Below, piece after piece: positions 7,967 through 17,986 of a DNA stretch of 64,000 bases. Numbering within the stretch: position 1 is the stretch's first letter; each line of letters begins with the position of its first letter. A program made the position numbers and the translations under genes. The notes beneath the pieces are model-generated. The model saw only the letters and a list, made by a program, of their open reading frames with translations, made no database searches and had not been told where the DNA came from. This DNA is from Sphingobium sp. CAP-1 (GTDB lineage Bacteria > Pseudomonadota > Alphaproteobacteria > Sphingomonadales > Sphingomonadaceae): assembly GCF_009720145.1 (NCBI RefSeq), contig NZ_CP046252.1:2356001-2420000 (forward strand). The letters are read 5' to 3'.

Positions 7967-9157
7967 TCAGCCTGTCGCCGGCCTGAACAGATTTTTCCAC
8001 CAGCGCCCACCCGACTGCATCACATGGCGGCGGAACAGCAGCACGCCGACGCGGATGATGAGCGCGACGAACACCGCCTGCCAGACCAGCGCCACCAGAT
8101 GCGGCCAGATCGCGGCGTCCTGCCCCGCCCGCGCGATCATCGCGAAGGGTGAACTGAACGGGAAGATGCAGGCCGCGACCTCCGCGGGGGAACCCATATG
8201 GTCGACCGCATAGCTGGCGAAGAAGAAGATCAGCATCTGCCCCATGGTGATCGGCATGTTGAGCGTCTGCACTTCGCGCACCGTCGCCGCCTGCGCGCCG
8301 ATACCCAGGAACAGCGAGCCGAGCAGTGTATAGGCCATGGCGAAATACAGCACCGCCAATGTCAGGAAGATCGGCCAGCCCACCGCCGGCACGGGCAGGC
8401 CGGTCGCATGGCCGCCCAGCGCCGCGAAAATGGCGAAGGCAGTGCTGCCCCAGAAGGCGATGCCGACGAAGCTCATCGCCAGCATCGCCATCAGCTTGCC
8501 CAGGAAAATCGCGTCGATCGGCACGGCGGCGGCCAGTATTTCGATGATCTTGTTGGTCTTTTCCTCAACCAGATTGGACAGGATCATGCCCGCCAGCAAT
8601 ATGGTGAGGAAGAACATCACCACCTGCGCGATGCGGCCTATGATCAGCCGGCCCTGCGCCTGCGCGCCCTGGCTGGTCGCGACCTCCTGCCGTTCGACCG
8701 TGACGAAGCGCAATGTCCGTTCGGCCAGCGCGGCGGTGGACAACAGGCTGATATCCCCCTGCAACCTGTCCAGATCGTCCGGCTTGCCGGTCAGCACCGG
8801 GCGGGCGAGCGATCCGGTCAATATCGCCACCACCGCCGAATCGGAACGGGCAAGCTGGATGCGCGGGCTGGGCGTGGCGGACACGCGGCGCAGGCGGGGC
8901 AAGGTCTGATCGCCCATCCGCTCCGCCAGCCGGTCATGCGCGCGTTCCAGCGCCGCATTGTCCTGCGCCGACATCGCCACGCCGACCACCGGGCGCAGGT
9001 CAGTGCTGCTGATCTTGTCACCCAGGCCGCCAAAGGCGAAGCCGATCAGGATCGGCAATAGCGGCCCCAGCAGAAACAGGATGAAGGTGCGCGACAGCAC
9101 GACGGCGGTAAAGTCCCGCCGCGCGATGACATAGGCGGCGCGCCACAAGTGCATCAT
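7967..9157 (-). CDS. ABC-2 type transporter permease (NatB-like)
   Basis: 396 residues. The topology is that of COG1668/NatB permeases: one N-terminal TM (about 20-45, FILFLLGPLLPILIGFAFGG), a large periplasmic domain (about 50-170) and five or six TM segments from about 175 onward, including IAQVVMFFLTILLAGMIL followed by SNLVEEKTNKIIEIL, a sequence typical of these permeases. Partner of the ATPase immediately upstream, whose stop overlaps this start by 4 bases (ATGA). Together they should form an exporter; sodium, drug or lipid substrates are all possible in this family. The ORF start at 9157 gives MMHLWRAAYVIARRDF, a normal family N-terminus. Confidence 0.88.
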   Translation of the reverse strand: MMHLWRAAYVIARRDFTAVVLSRTFILFLLGPLLPILIGFAFGGLGDKISSTDLRPVVGVAMSAQDNAALERAHDRLAERMGDQTLPRLRRVSATPSPRIQLARSDSAVVAILTGSLARPVLTGKPDDLDRLQGDISLLSTAALAERTLRFVTVERQEVATSQGAQAQGRLIIGRIAQVVMFFLTILLAGMILSNLVEEKTNKIIEILAAAVPIDAIFLGKLMAMLAMSFVGIAFWGSTAFAIFAALGGHATGLPVPAVGWPIFLTLAVLYFAMAYTLLGSLFLGIGAQAATVREVQTLNMPITMGQMLIFFFASYAVDHMGSPAEVAACIFPFSSPFAMIARAGQDAAIWPHLVALVWQAVFVALIIRVGVLLFRRHVMQSGGRWWKNLFRPATG

Positions 9158-10119
9158 GCCGTCTCCTCCACCGCGTCCGGTTCCTGCATCTGCTTCGCCG
9201 CCGCCGCCCCGGCGATGGCGACGAAGGCGTCGTGCAGCCCCGGCCGCTCGATCGACAGGCTCTCAATCCCCGCCTGCCCGTCGATCAGCGCGCGCAGCAG
9301 CGGTTCGATCCCCGCATCGGGCAGCGCGAAATGCCATGCGCCATCCTCGCTGACCGTATCGGCGGGCAGCGCGCCGCGCCATGGCCCATCCGCCGCGCGG
9401 GTGCGCAGCCGCACCTGCGCGCGCAGCCGGTCGCGCGCCTGCGCCGGCGTGCCTTCGAAACGGATGCGCCCGCCCGCGACGATGGCGATCCGCTCACACA
9501 GCCGCTCGGCATGGGCGATGACATGGGTGGAAAAAAGGATGGTGACGCCGGCCCGCGCCTGTTCCCGGATCAGCCCCTCCAGCTTTTCCTGATTGATCGC
9601 GTCGAGGCCGGAAAAAGGCTCGTCCAGCACGATCAGGCGCGGTTCATGGACGATGGTGCCGAATAATTGCACCGTCTGCGCCATGCCCTTCGACAATTGG
9701 CGGATCGGCTTGTCGATCGACGCGCCCATGCCATGCCCCTCCAGCATCGCCTTCGCCCGCTCGCGCCCGACATGCAGCGGCAGGCCGCGCAGCGCGCCCA
9801 TGAAGGCAATAGCCTCATACGCCTTCATCGACGGATAGAGGCCGCGCTCCTCCGGCAGATAGCCGACCGCGCGCGCCATCCGCAGCGGCTGCGCCTCGCC
9901 CAGCAGGGTGCGGCGCCCCTCATCCGGGTCGATAATGCCCAGCAGCGTGCGCAGCAGCGTGGTCTTGCCCGCGCCATTGGGACCAAGCACGCCATAGATC
10001 GCGCCGGCGGGAACGGCGATGTCCACCCCGTCCACCGCCCGGAAAGCGCCGAATGTCTTGACAAGCCCATGGCCTTCGACGGCATAGGGAAGTGCTGGGG
10101 CCGGAGTGTCGCCGATCAT
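9154..10119 (-). CDS. ABC transporter ATP-binding protein (NatA-like)
   Basis: 321 residues from the ATG at 10119; the frame is open to 10251, but that extension would run into queG, which starts at 10142 on the other strand. All ABC motifs are present: Walker A GPNGAGKTT (about residue 41), signature RQLSKGMAQ, Walker B RLIVLDEPFSGLD and the H-loop STHVIAHAE. The C-terminal DUF4162-type extension (about 225-321) is common in the NatA/ABC-2 exporter ATPases. It energises the permease encoded by the overlapping downstream gene. Only 22 bases separate it from divergent queG, so the two promoters must overlap coding or leader sequence. Confidence 0.93.
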   Translation of the reverse strand: MIGDTPAPALPYAVEGHGLVKTFGAFRAVDGVDIAVPAGAIYGVLGPNGAGKTTLLRTLLGIIDPDEGRRTLLGEAQPLRMARAVGYLPEERGLYPSMKAYEAIAFMGALRGLPLHVGRERAKAMLEGHGMGASIDKPIRQLSKGMAQTVQLFGTIVHEPRLIVLDEPFSGLDAINQEKLEGLIREQARAGVTILFSTHVIAHAERLCERIAIVAGGRIRFEGTPAQARDRLRAQVRLRTRAADGPWRGALPADTVSEDGAWHFALPDAGIEPLLRALIDGQAGIESLSIERPGLHDAFVAIAGAAAAKQMQEPDAVEETA

Positions 10120-10141
10120 CCCGCCCTGATAGTCTGGACCC

Positions 10142-11188
<1,047 letters not shown>

Positions 11189-11229
11189 GCGAAGGACAAT
11201 GGTGCGGGCCTGCGCCCCTGTCCGCGCGT

Positions 11230-11604
11230 TTATTTCGCCTGTAACGCGGTGGCGCAGGCGGCCGGATCGACATCGACCCCGGCGGGCGTACGGGCGTCGA
11301 CATGGGTGACGACTGGTTCCTTGCCGCGCGCGGGGGCATAGAGATAGGCGTCCAGCACGCAGCGGCCATTGCCGAACTGCAATTTGCGCACGGTCGTCTC
11401 GCGTATGTCGAGCCGGGGCTGGCCGAACATCTGGGTCAGGCGCCGGGCGTCCGCCCCCATCAGCGGCCCCTGCTTCATGAAGGCGCTGGCCGGCGGGCCG
11501 GGCGGCGGCTGAATCTGGGTCGAAGGCGGCGGCACGATGCCCCCGCCACAAGCAGCGAGCGGCAAAGCGAGCAACGACGCCCAGAGGAAACGGGGCGTCG
11601 TCAT
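11230..11604 (-). CDS. Putative lipoprotein of unknown function
   Basis: 124 residues with a lipoprotein signal peptide: TPRFLWASLLALPLAACGGG, lipobox LAAC with the lipidated cysteine at about residue 19. After a proline-rich linker (VPPPSTQIQPPPGPP) comes a small domain with LTQMFGQPRLDIRETTVRKLQF and CVLDAYLY. This resembles the SmpA/BamE-like fold of small envelope lipoproteins (a G-x-P turn followed by a paired strand region), but I would not assign it. The start ATG at 11604 overlaps the stop of the EI24 gene by 4 bases, so the two are translationally coupled. Confidence 0.75.
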   Translation of the reverse strand: MTTPRFLWASLLALPLAACGGGIVPPPSTQIQPPPGPPASAFMKQGPLMGADARRLTQMFGQPRLDIRETTVRKLQFGNGRCVLDAYLYAPARGKEPVVTHVDARTPAGVDVDPAACATALQAK

Positions 11605-12266
11605 GCGGAAATCTTTCGGCCGAGCAGCATATGGACCGCCATAGCCGCGCTGAAGATCGGCGCAAGCAGGTTGGCGACCGGCACTAGGAACAGACAGGCC
11701 GAAACGAGGCCCAGGAGCCACCGGCCGCTGCGCGACAGCGGCGGCAGGGTCGGATGACGCGGCTCCACCATGTCGGCCAAGTCGCGGCCCAGCAGATAGG
11801 CGTTCAGGGCCAGGAACAGCCCGATCGTGCCGATCCCCGTCACCAGCAGCAGCATATAGGCGGGCAGCGCGATCAGGTTCCAGCCGATCGTCCGCAGGAC
11901 CGAGCGACAGGCAAAGCGCAGGCTGCGCGCCCAGCCGACCGGGCGGGCGGCGGCATGGGGATAATCGGCGCGCTCGACCGCTTCGACAATGTCGTCGGCG
12001 AACAGCCCCATCACCGCCATCGCCGTGGCGCGGAACAGCAGCCATCCGGCCGCGAGCATCAGCAACGCGGTCGCCGCCCCTTCGCCCCAGCCGCTCCAAT
12101 ATCCGCCCCAGCCCATATGCAGCCGCAATGCATGGAAGCCGAACCAGAGCGCGGCGCCGAGCAGCCCGAACAGCAGCAGGGTCAGCACCAGCGTCTTGCC
12201 CATCAGGCGCAGGGCCGCGCCATGAAAGATGGAAGGAAAGGCCCGCAAGGCGGCGGTCAGCACCAT
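11601..12266 (-). CDS. EI24 domain-containing membrane protein (CysZ-like)
   Basis: 221 residues from the ATG at 12266 (MVLTAALRAFPSIFHGAALR); the longer open frame would run into the adenosine kinase gene. The layout is that of EI24/CysZ-family proteins: an N-terminal AL-AFPSIF motif, two long early TM segments, a hairpin of TM segments from about 120 and the conserved LLVTGIGTIGLFLALNAYLLGRDLADM stretch, of which NAYLLGRDL is characteristic. CysZ imports sulfate in enterobacteria; alphaproteobacterial relatives are not characterised, so no substrate is given. Followed, with a 4-base overlap, by a lipoprotein gene. Divergent from the adenosine kinase gene. Confidence 0.8.
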   Translation of the reverse strand: MVLTAALRAFPSIFHGAALRLMGKTLVLTLLLFGLLGAALWFGFHALRLHMGWGGYWSGWGEGAATALLMLAAGWLLFRATAMAVMGLFADDIVEAVERADYPHAAARPVGWARSLRFACRSVLRTIGWNLIALPAYMLLLVTGIGTIGLFLALNAYLLGRDLADMVEPRHPTLPPLSRSGRWLLGLVSACLFLVPVANLLAPIFSAAMAVHMLLGRKISA

Positions 12267-12378
12267 GGCCCTGCTATCGTCCGCCGCGATCGCGCCGTCA
12301 ATCAGCGCCGTTGCATGGCCCGGCCCGGCCCGATAGAGACAACGCAATTTTATTCCCTTCACAAGACAAGGATATTGC

Positions 12379-13380
12379 GTGACCGCTTCCGCACCCACCC
12401 TCGATGTCGTCGCGATCGGTAACGCCATCGTCGATGTTCTCGCCCGCAGCGATGACGCTTTTCTGGCCGAACATGCGCTGACCAAGGGCGGGATGCAGTT
12501 GATCGACGCCGAAATGGCGACAAGCCTTTATGCCGACATGGGTCAGGCCAAGGAAATCAGCGGCGGATCAGCCGCCAACACGCTGGCGGGCCTCGCCGCG
12601 CTGGGCAAGAAGTGCGGTTTCATCGGTCAGGTCAATGACGACCAGTTGGGCGCGGTGTTCGCGCATGACGTGCGTGCGCTCGGTATCCGGTTCGACACAC
12701 CCATCCTGCACGGCGACGTGCCGACCGCGCGCTGCCTCATCCTGGTGACGCCCGACGCGCAGCGCACGATGAACACCTTCCTCGGCGCATCGCAGTTCCT
12801 GCCCGAAGCCGCGCTCGACCTCGACATGATCCGGTCGGCCGGCATCCTCTATCTCGAAGGCTATCTCTGGGACCCCGAACAGCCCCGCGCGGCGATGCGC
12901 GCGGCGATCGACGCAGCGCGCGGGGCGGGGCGCAAGGTCGCCTTCACCCTGTCCGACAATTTCGTGATCGACCGTCATCGCGCCGACTTCATCGACCTGA
13001 TCGACAATGGGCTGATCGATATCCTCTTCTCGAACGAGGGCGAAATTCAGTCGCTTGCCGCCGTGGATGATTTCGACGCCGCGCTGGCCCGCTTTGCCGA
13101 CAAGGTGCCGGTGCTGGTGTCGACCCGCAGCGAAAAGGGCGCGGTCGCCATCGTCAATGGCGTGCGCCATGAAGCCCCGGCCGCCGCAGTGGCGCAGATC
13201 ATCGACACGACCGGCGCGGGCGACCTGTTCGCCGCCGGATTCCTGGCCGCCCATATTGACGGCCGCAGCGTCGAGGATGCGCTGGCGCTAGGCGCCGCCG
13301 CCGCCGCCGAAGTGATCTCGCACTGGGGCGCGCGCCCCGAAGAGGATCTGGGCGTGATCCGCGACGCGCTGTTCGCGTAA
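12379..13380 (+). CDS. Adenosine kinase / PfkB-family sugar kinase
   Basis: 333 residues, GTG start at 12379. PfkB ribokinase fold: N-terminal glycine pair GGSAANTLAGLAALG (signature 1) and the C-terminal ATP/anion-hole signature IDTTGAGDLFAAGFLAA with the catalytic Asp. The lid strands include PTARCLILVTPDAQRTMNTF. This pattern, together with the early DVVAIGNAIVDVLA, is that of the alphaproteobacterial adenosine kinase group within PfkB, phosphorylating adenosine to AMP. Specificity is an inference and other nucleosides or sugars are possible. It ends 10 bases before a strong bidirectional terminator shared with the convergent flippase gene. Confidence 0.85.
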   Translation: MTASAPTLDVVAIGNAIVDVLARSDDAFLAEHALTKGGMQLIDAEMATSLYADMGQAKEISGGSAANTLAGLAALGKKCGFIGQVNDDQLGAVFAHDVRALGIRFDTPILHGDVPTARCLILVTPDAQRTMNTFLGASQFLPEAALDLDMIRSAGILYLEGYLWDPEQPRAAMRAAIDAARGAGRKVAFTLSDNFVIDRHRADFIDLIDNGLIDILFSNEGEIQSLAAVDDFDAALARFADKVPVLVSTRSEKGAVAIVNGVRHEAPAAAVAQIIDTTGAGDLFAAGFLAAHIDGRSVEDALALGAAAAAEVISHWGARPEEDLGVIRDALFA

Positions 13381-13390
13381 ATTTATGAGA

Positions 13391-13425
13391 AAGGCCCGCC
13401 TCTCAGACGAGAGGCGGGCCTTTTT
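13391..13425. terminator. Bidirectional Rho-independent terminator
   Basis: A perfect 14-bp stem (13391-13404 with 13409-13422), loop AGAC, followed by T residues on the plus strand. On the minus strand the hairpin is followed by TTTCTCATAAAT, so it can serve the convergent flippase gene too. It lies between the adenosine kinase stop (13380) and the flippase stop (13426). Confidence 0.9.
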
Positions 13426-14946
13426 CTATGCCGGCTTCTGCTTGCGGAACAGCGCGCGGTCATCGGGACCGAAGCCCCAGCGCCAGATGACAAGGCCATA
13501 GACGCCAAGGATCGTCCACACGCCGAACACCAGTTCGACCCATTCGAAGCGCTGCGGCAGGGCGACGAAGGCACCGCCGACGATGCAGGCGATCCCGGCC
13601 GCGCCCAGCAGCGGCCAGCGCCAGGCATTGACCCTGGCGCCCAGCAGCCGCGACAGCAGCCGCGCCTTGACGAACGCCCCCAGCCCCAGCCCCAGACACA
13701 ATGCCAGCGCGGGCGCGGCGGCGATCCACATATCTTCCAGTTGCAGGTTACGCCCCAGCAGGATCAGCCCGAAACTGAACCCCGCCTGGCACCCGATCAT
13801 GACGAGCGAGATCATCAGATTGCGATGGCGGGCGATATAGACCAGCGCCGCCTCGCTAACGACCGCCGTGGCCGCCACGACTTCAGCCAGCAGCAGGAAG
13901 GCGAGCGCGCCGGTCCCGCCGACGAAATGCGGCCCGACAAGGCCCATGACAGCTTCGCCCGGAATGCCCAGCGCCAGCGCAATGCCCGCCTGGGCCGCGA
14001 TGATCCAGAAGCCGACCTGGCTGACCTGCCGGGCGATGGCGGCAAGGTTGTTTTCGGCCAGATTGCGGGTGATGACCGGGCCGAGGATCGGATCGAAGCT
14101 GGTCTTGAGCTTTTGCGGCAGCGACGCGACCTGCTGGGCGACATAGTAGACGCCAATCACCGCCGGGCTGACGAACAGGCCCAATATTGCCATGTCGAGC
14201 CGGCGCGATCCCCATTCCACCCCGTCCGCCGCCGCGAGTGGCAGGTTGCGACGGGCGAGCCGCCAAAGCCGGCCGGCATCGGGTCGCCAGCCGTGCGGCA
14301 CGCCATAATGGCGCGCCAACGGGATGAGCGAGGCCACCAGCGCGGCGATCATGGACACCGCGTAGGACAGGATCAGGCCGTCGCGCTTGGAATAGAAGGC
14401 GAAAGCGAAGGCGCCGATGCTGATCGCCCAGGGTTCAATGATGGAGCGCGCCCGCACGGTCGCGCCGACATCGAAGCGATAGGCGCAGGCGGCCAGCGCC
14501 ACATCCGACCCCGCCACCGCGATCACCACCAGTGCCAGCAGCCGGTCGAGACCGTTGATGCCGCTATTGGGGAACATCGCCTGCGGGAAGGCGATCAGGA
14601 TGCCCGCGCCGATCAGCGAAGCGATGAGCGTCACCAGCATCGCTTCGGCGACGACATGGCCATGGGGCCGCTCGGTCTGGGCGAGCGCGCCGGCAAGGCC
14701 GCGCTTCAGGCCCAGGGTCGCGATCTGGGCGACGAACTCGACCACCAGCACCGCATAGGCGAAACGGCCCAGCGCTTCGGCGCCATAGACGCGGCCGGCG
14801 ATGAACAGGAACGGCAGGCGGGCGGCGAGGCGCAGCAGGAAACCGAACACATTGGTCCGCCCGCCCTTGGCCAGGGCGGCGATATCTTCCTGATCGTCGG
14901 TCGAGGCGGCCGGCGTCGCCAAGCTGCTATTATCCCCCTGGGCCAT
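13426..14946 (-). CDS. Polysaccharide/lipid-linked oligosaccharide flippase (Wzx/MATE-like)
   Basis: 506 residues with 12-14 hydrophobic segments starting at about residue 33. The N-terminal region NVFGFLLRLAARLPFLFIAGRVYGAEALGRFAYA is typical of the MOP-superfamily polysaccharide biosynthesis (Wzx-type) flippases, with the glycine- and arginine-bearing GRVYGAEALGRFAYA segment. The first about 30 residues are polar, acidic and probably a disordered cytoplasmic tail. It should flip an undecaprenyl- or other polyprenyl-linked glycan across the inner membrane. It stands alone between a terminator and gpsA, with no glycosyltransferases next to it, so the cargo cannot be inferred. Confidence 0.85.
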   Translation of the reverse strand: MAQGDNSSLATPAASTDDQEDIAALAKGGRTNVFGFLLRLAARLPFLFIAGRVYGAEALGRFAYAVLVVEFVAQIATLGLKRGLAGALAQTERPHGHVVAEAMLVTLIASLIGAGILIAFPQAMFPNSGINGLDRLLALVVIAVAGSDVALAACAYRFDVGATVRARSIIEPWAISIGAFAFAFYSKRDGLILSYAVSMIAALVASLIPLARHYGVPHGWRPDAGRLWRLARRNLPLAAADGVEWGSRRLDMAILGLFVSPAVIGVYYVAQQVASLPQKLKTSFDPILGPVITRNLAENNLAAIARQVSQVGFWIIAAQAGIALALGIPGEAVMGLVGPHFVGGTGALAFLLLAEVVAATAVVSEAALVYIARHRNLMISLVMIGCQAGFSFGLILLGRNLQLEDMWIAAAPALALCLGLGLGAFVKARLLSRLLGARVNAWRWPLLGAAGIACIVGGAFVALPQRFEWVELVFGVWTILGVYGLVIWRWGFGPDDRALFRKQKPA

Positions 14947-14995
14947 ATTCTCTATTATTTCGATTCTAGGCTAAATGCTGTGACAGCGCGACGGC

Positions 14996-15967
14996 TTATT
15001 CGGGCCGCAACGGGCGCGCCAGCAGCGCGTCGATCACCTGACCCAGCGGCGCGGCGTCGGCCAGCAGGGCGCAGACGGCCTCCACCACCGGCATTTCGAC
15101 ACCCGCCGCGCGGGCGGCATCGCGCAGCACCGGCGCGGTATGCGCGCCTTCGGCCACGGTGCGGCGGTTGGAGAGGAGATCGGGCGCGCTCGCGCCCTCG
15201 CCCAGACCCTTGCCCAGCGAGAAGTTGCGCGAATTGGTGGAGGAGCAGGTGAGGACGAGATCGCCCAGACCCGACAGGCCGCCCAGCGTCTCCGCCCGCG
15301 CGCCGCGCGCCAGGCCGAAGCGGGTCATTTCAGCGAAACCGCGGCTGATGAGCGCGGCGCGGGCGTTGAGGCCGAGGCCCGCCCCTTCCGCAACGCCACA
15401 GGCGATGGCGAGGACATTCTTGACCGCACCGCCAATTTCCGCGCCGATCACATCGTCGGACAGATAGGGGCGGAAGGATGGGCGGGCAATGCGGGCGGCA
15501 AGGCGCTGGCCCAGTTCCCGGTCCTCACAGGCCAGCGTGATGGCGGTCGGCAGCCCCTTCGCCACTTCATGCGCGAAGGTCGGGCCGGACAGGACGGCTA
15601 TGGGCGAACTTGGCTGTGCCTGTTGCGCGACCTGCGACATGAGCAGGCTGGTGCCGGCTTCGATGCCCTTGGAGCAAAGGACGAGCGGCACGCCGGCCGG
15701 AGCCTGCGCCACGACGCTGCGCAGATGCTGGGCCGGGCTGACCACCAGCAGCAGGTCGCAACCGCCAAGGTCCGCCATCGCGCCAGTCGCCCGGATCGAG
15801 GGCGAAAGGGGGATATTGGCGAGATAGAGCGGGTTTTCATGGGCGCTGTTGATCGCATCGACCACGTCCGGCTCCAGCGCCCAGAGCGCCACATCCTGCC
15901 CGTCGCTGGCCAGCAATTGCGCCAGCGCCGTGCCCCAAGCGCCCGCGCCGATAACTCCCGCCTTCAT
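14996..15967 (-). CDS. gpsA: NAD(P)H-dependent glycerol-3-phosphate dehydrogenase
   Basis: 323 residues from the ATG at 15967 (MKAGVIGAGAWGTALAQLL). It makes sn-glycerol-3-phosphate for phospholipid synthesis from dihydroxyacetone phosphate. The N-terminal Rossmann motif GAGAWGTALA, the LCSKGIE motif, the AEIGGAVKNVLAIACG motif with the catalytic lysine and the C-terminal PVVEAVCALL are all present. The open frame upstream (38 codons) is rejected because it overlaps the end of tsaD and lacks the family N-terminus. tsaD ends 13 bases upstream on the same strand, so tsaD-gpsA is probably an operon, a common bacterial pairing. Confidence 0.96.
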   Translation of the reverse strand: MKAGVIGAGAWGTALAQLLASDGQDVALWALEPDVVDAINSAHENPLYLANIPLSPSIRATGAMADLGGCDLLLVVSPAQHLRSVVAQAPAGVPLVLCSKGIEAGTSLLMSQVAQQAQPSSPIAVLSGPTFAHEVAKGLPTAITLACEDRELGQRLAARIARPSFRPYLSDDVIGAEIGGAVKNVLAIACGVAEGAGLGLNARAALISRGFAEMTRFGLARGARAETLGGLSGLGDLVLTCSSTNSRNFSLGKGLGEGASAPDLLSNRRTVAEGAHTAPVLRDAARAAGVEMPVVEAVCALLADAAPLGQVIDALLARPLRPE

Positions 15968-15980
15968 GCCTTCACGCCCT

Positions 15981-17015
15981 TCATGCTTTGACTCCGGCGC
16001 CGCGCGCCTTTTCCGCCGCCGGATCGAGCGGCCAGCGCGGCCGGGCGGGAAAAGTGAGATCATCGACCAGCCCCGCCGCATAGCGCTCCGCCCCGGCCCA
16101 GGCGATCATCGCCGCATTGTCGGTGCAGAGCCAGAGCGGCGGCGCGACAAAGGGCAGGGCGTGATCGGCGGCGAGCGATTCGAGCGCGGCCCGGATCGGC
16201 TGATTGGCGGCGACTCCCCCGGCGACGACCAGCGCGGTGACGCCCTCGCTTGTCCCCAGCGCGCGACGCGTCCGGTCGATCAGGCAGTCGATCACCGCCT
16301 GCTGGAAACTGGCCGCGATATCCTCGGTCGCATATTGCCCGGACTGGACCGCACGCATCACCGCGCTTTTCAGGCCGGCGAAGGAGAAATGCGGTTCGGC
16401 GGTGCCGACCAGCGGGCGCGGCAGGGGAACGGCCTTCGGATTGCCCTGCGCCGCCGCCTTTTCCACCTGCGGACCACCGGGATAGCCCAGGCCGAGCAGC
16501 TTCGCCGTCTTGTCGAACGCCTCGCCCGCCGCATCGTCGATGGTGGTGGCGAGCCGCGCATAGTCGCCCGGCCCCTTCACATGGAGCAACTGGCAATGGC
16601 CACCCGACACCAGCAGCAGCAGATAGGGGAATTGCAGGCTCCGGTCGGCCAGACGCGGCGAAAGCGCATGACCCTCCAGATGATTCACCGCCACCAGCGG
16701 CTTGCCCGCCGCATGGGCGAGCGCCTTGCCGGTGACGAGGCCGACCATGACGCCGCCGATCAGGCCCGGCCCGGCGGTGGCGGCGATCACATCCACGTCG
16801 GCGAGCGTCATCTTGGCATCGTCCAGCGCCGCCTCGATCAGAGGGCTGAGCGCCTCCACATGGGCGCGGGCGGCGATTTCGGGGACAACGCCGCCATAGG
16901 GGCGATGCGCCTCCTCCTGCGTCGCGAGGCGATGCGCGAGAATCCGTCCGTCAGCCGTCACCAGCGCTGCCGCGGTTTCGTCGCAGCTCGATTCCAGGCC
17001 GAGAATGATGGTCAT
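15981..17015 (-). CDS. tsaD: tRNA N6-adenosine threonylcarbamoyltransferase
   Basis: 344 residues from MTIILGLESSCDETAAALV at 17015 (an ATG four codons upstream, at 17027, is in frame but outside the family start). It transfers threonylcarbamoyl to A37 of ANN-decoding tRNAs. The ASKHA ATPase fold is marked by the N-terminal phosphate loop LESSCDETA, the metal-binding NHLEGHALSP, the LVSGGHCQLL motif and the C-terminal VVAGGVAANQPIR and CTDNAAMIAWAG. Divergent from hemC, with 44 bases between the two starts. Confidence 0.97.
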   Translation of the reverse strand: MTIILGLESSCDETAAALVTADGRILAHRLATQEEAHRPYGGVVPEIAARAHVEALSPLIEAALDDAKMTLADVDVIAATAGPGLIGGVMVGLVTGKALAHAAGKPLVAVNHLEGHALSPRLADRSLQFPYLLLLVSGGHCQLLHVKGPGDYARLATTIDDAAGEAFDKTAKLLGLGYPGGPQVEKAAAQGNPKAVPLPRPLVGTAEPHFSFAGLKSAVMRAVQSGQYATEDIAASFQQAVIDCLIDRTRRALGTSEGVTALVVAGGVAANQPIRAALESLAADHALPFVAPPLWLCTDNAAMIAWAGAERYAAGLVDDLTFPARPRWPLDPAAEKARGAGVKA

Positions 17016-17059
17016 TGCCGCTTCCATCTAATGCCGCTGGTCATTAGAGCAAGCCGGAT

Positions 17060-17986
17060 ATGCTTTTCACTGATCGACCGTTGCGCCTGGGCACCAGAGG
17101 ATCGCCGCTGGCGCTGACACAGGCCCATATGACCGCCCAGGCTCTGTGCGCCGTCCATGGCTGGCAAAGGGAGGCGATCGAGATCGTCACCGTGCAGACC
17201 AGCGGCGACCGGATTCAGGACCGGGCGCTCGCCGAAATCGGCGGCAAGGCGCTGTGGACCAAGGAACTGGACCGGGCCTTGGCGGCGGGCGAGATCGATT
17301 TTGCCGTGCATAGCATGAAGGATGTCGAGACGCTGCGTCCGCAAGCTTTCCGTATCGCCGCCATGCTACCCCGCGCCGATGTGCGCGACAAGCTGGTGGG
17401 AGTGGAGAGTTTCACCGCGCTGCCGGTCGATCCGCTGGTCGGCACCAGTTCGCCGCGCCGGGCGGCGCAGGTGAAACGGCTGCGCCCCGATGCCACCATC
17501 ACCCTGTTCCGGGGCAATGTCGCGACGCGACTGGCCAAGCTGGCGGCGGGCGAGGTCCATGCCACCTTGCTGGCGGCGGCCGGGCTGGACCGGCTAGACC
17601 AGAGCGCGGTCGGCATCCTGATCCCGATCGAGACGATGCTGCCGGCCCCGTCGCAGGGCGCTGTGGGAATCGAGGCGATGGCGGACAATGCGCCGGTGCA
17701 CGACGTGCTGGCGGCGATCAACGACCGGGACACTTATGACGCGGTGATGGCCGAACGGGCGGTGTTGCGCGGCCTTGGCGGCACATGCCATTCGCCGATC
17801 GCCGCGCTGGCGCGGGTCGAAGGCGACGGGTTGTTCCTGTGCGCCGAGATCATCAGCCCGGACGGCACGGAGACGGTGCGGGAGGAAGCCCGGCTGGCGC
17901 GCGGCGACGATGCGACAGCGGAGGCGATCGGCCGGGCGCTGCTGGGCCGGGCCAGTCCGGCGCTGCGATCCCTGTTCGAGGCATGA
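17060..17986 (+). CDS. hemC: Porphobilinogen deaminase (hydroxymethylbilane synthase)
   Basis: 308 residues. It condenses four porphobilinogens to hydroxymethylbilane in haem and cobalamin synthesis. The start LRLGTRGSPLALTQA is the family hallmark, followed by KALWTKELDRALAAGEIDFAVHSMKD (key stretch FAVHSMKD), GTSSPRRAAQV and FRGNV. The cysteine that holds the dipyrromethane cofactor is in GLGGTCHSPI. It overlaps hemD by 4 bases (ATGA), so the two are coupled. Confidence 0.97.
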   Translation: MLFTDRPLRLGTRGSPLALTQAHMTAQALCAVHGWQREAIEIVTVQTSGDRIQDRALAEIGGKALWTKELDRALAAGEIDFAVHSMKDVETLRPQAFRIAAMLPRADVRDKLVGVESFTALPVDPLVGTSSPRRAAQVKRLRPDATITLFRGNVATRLAKLAAGEVHATLLAAAGLDRLDQSAVGILIPIETMLPAPSQGAVGIEAMADNAPVHDVLAAINDRDTYDAVMAERAVLRGLGGTCHSPIAALARVEGDGLFLCAEIISPDGTETVREEARLARGDDATAEAIGRALLGRASPALRSLFEA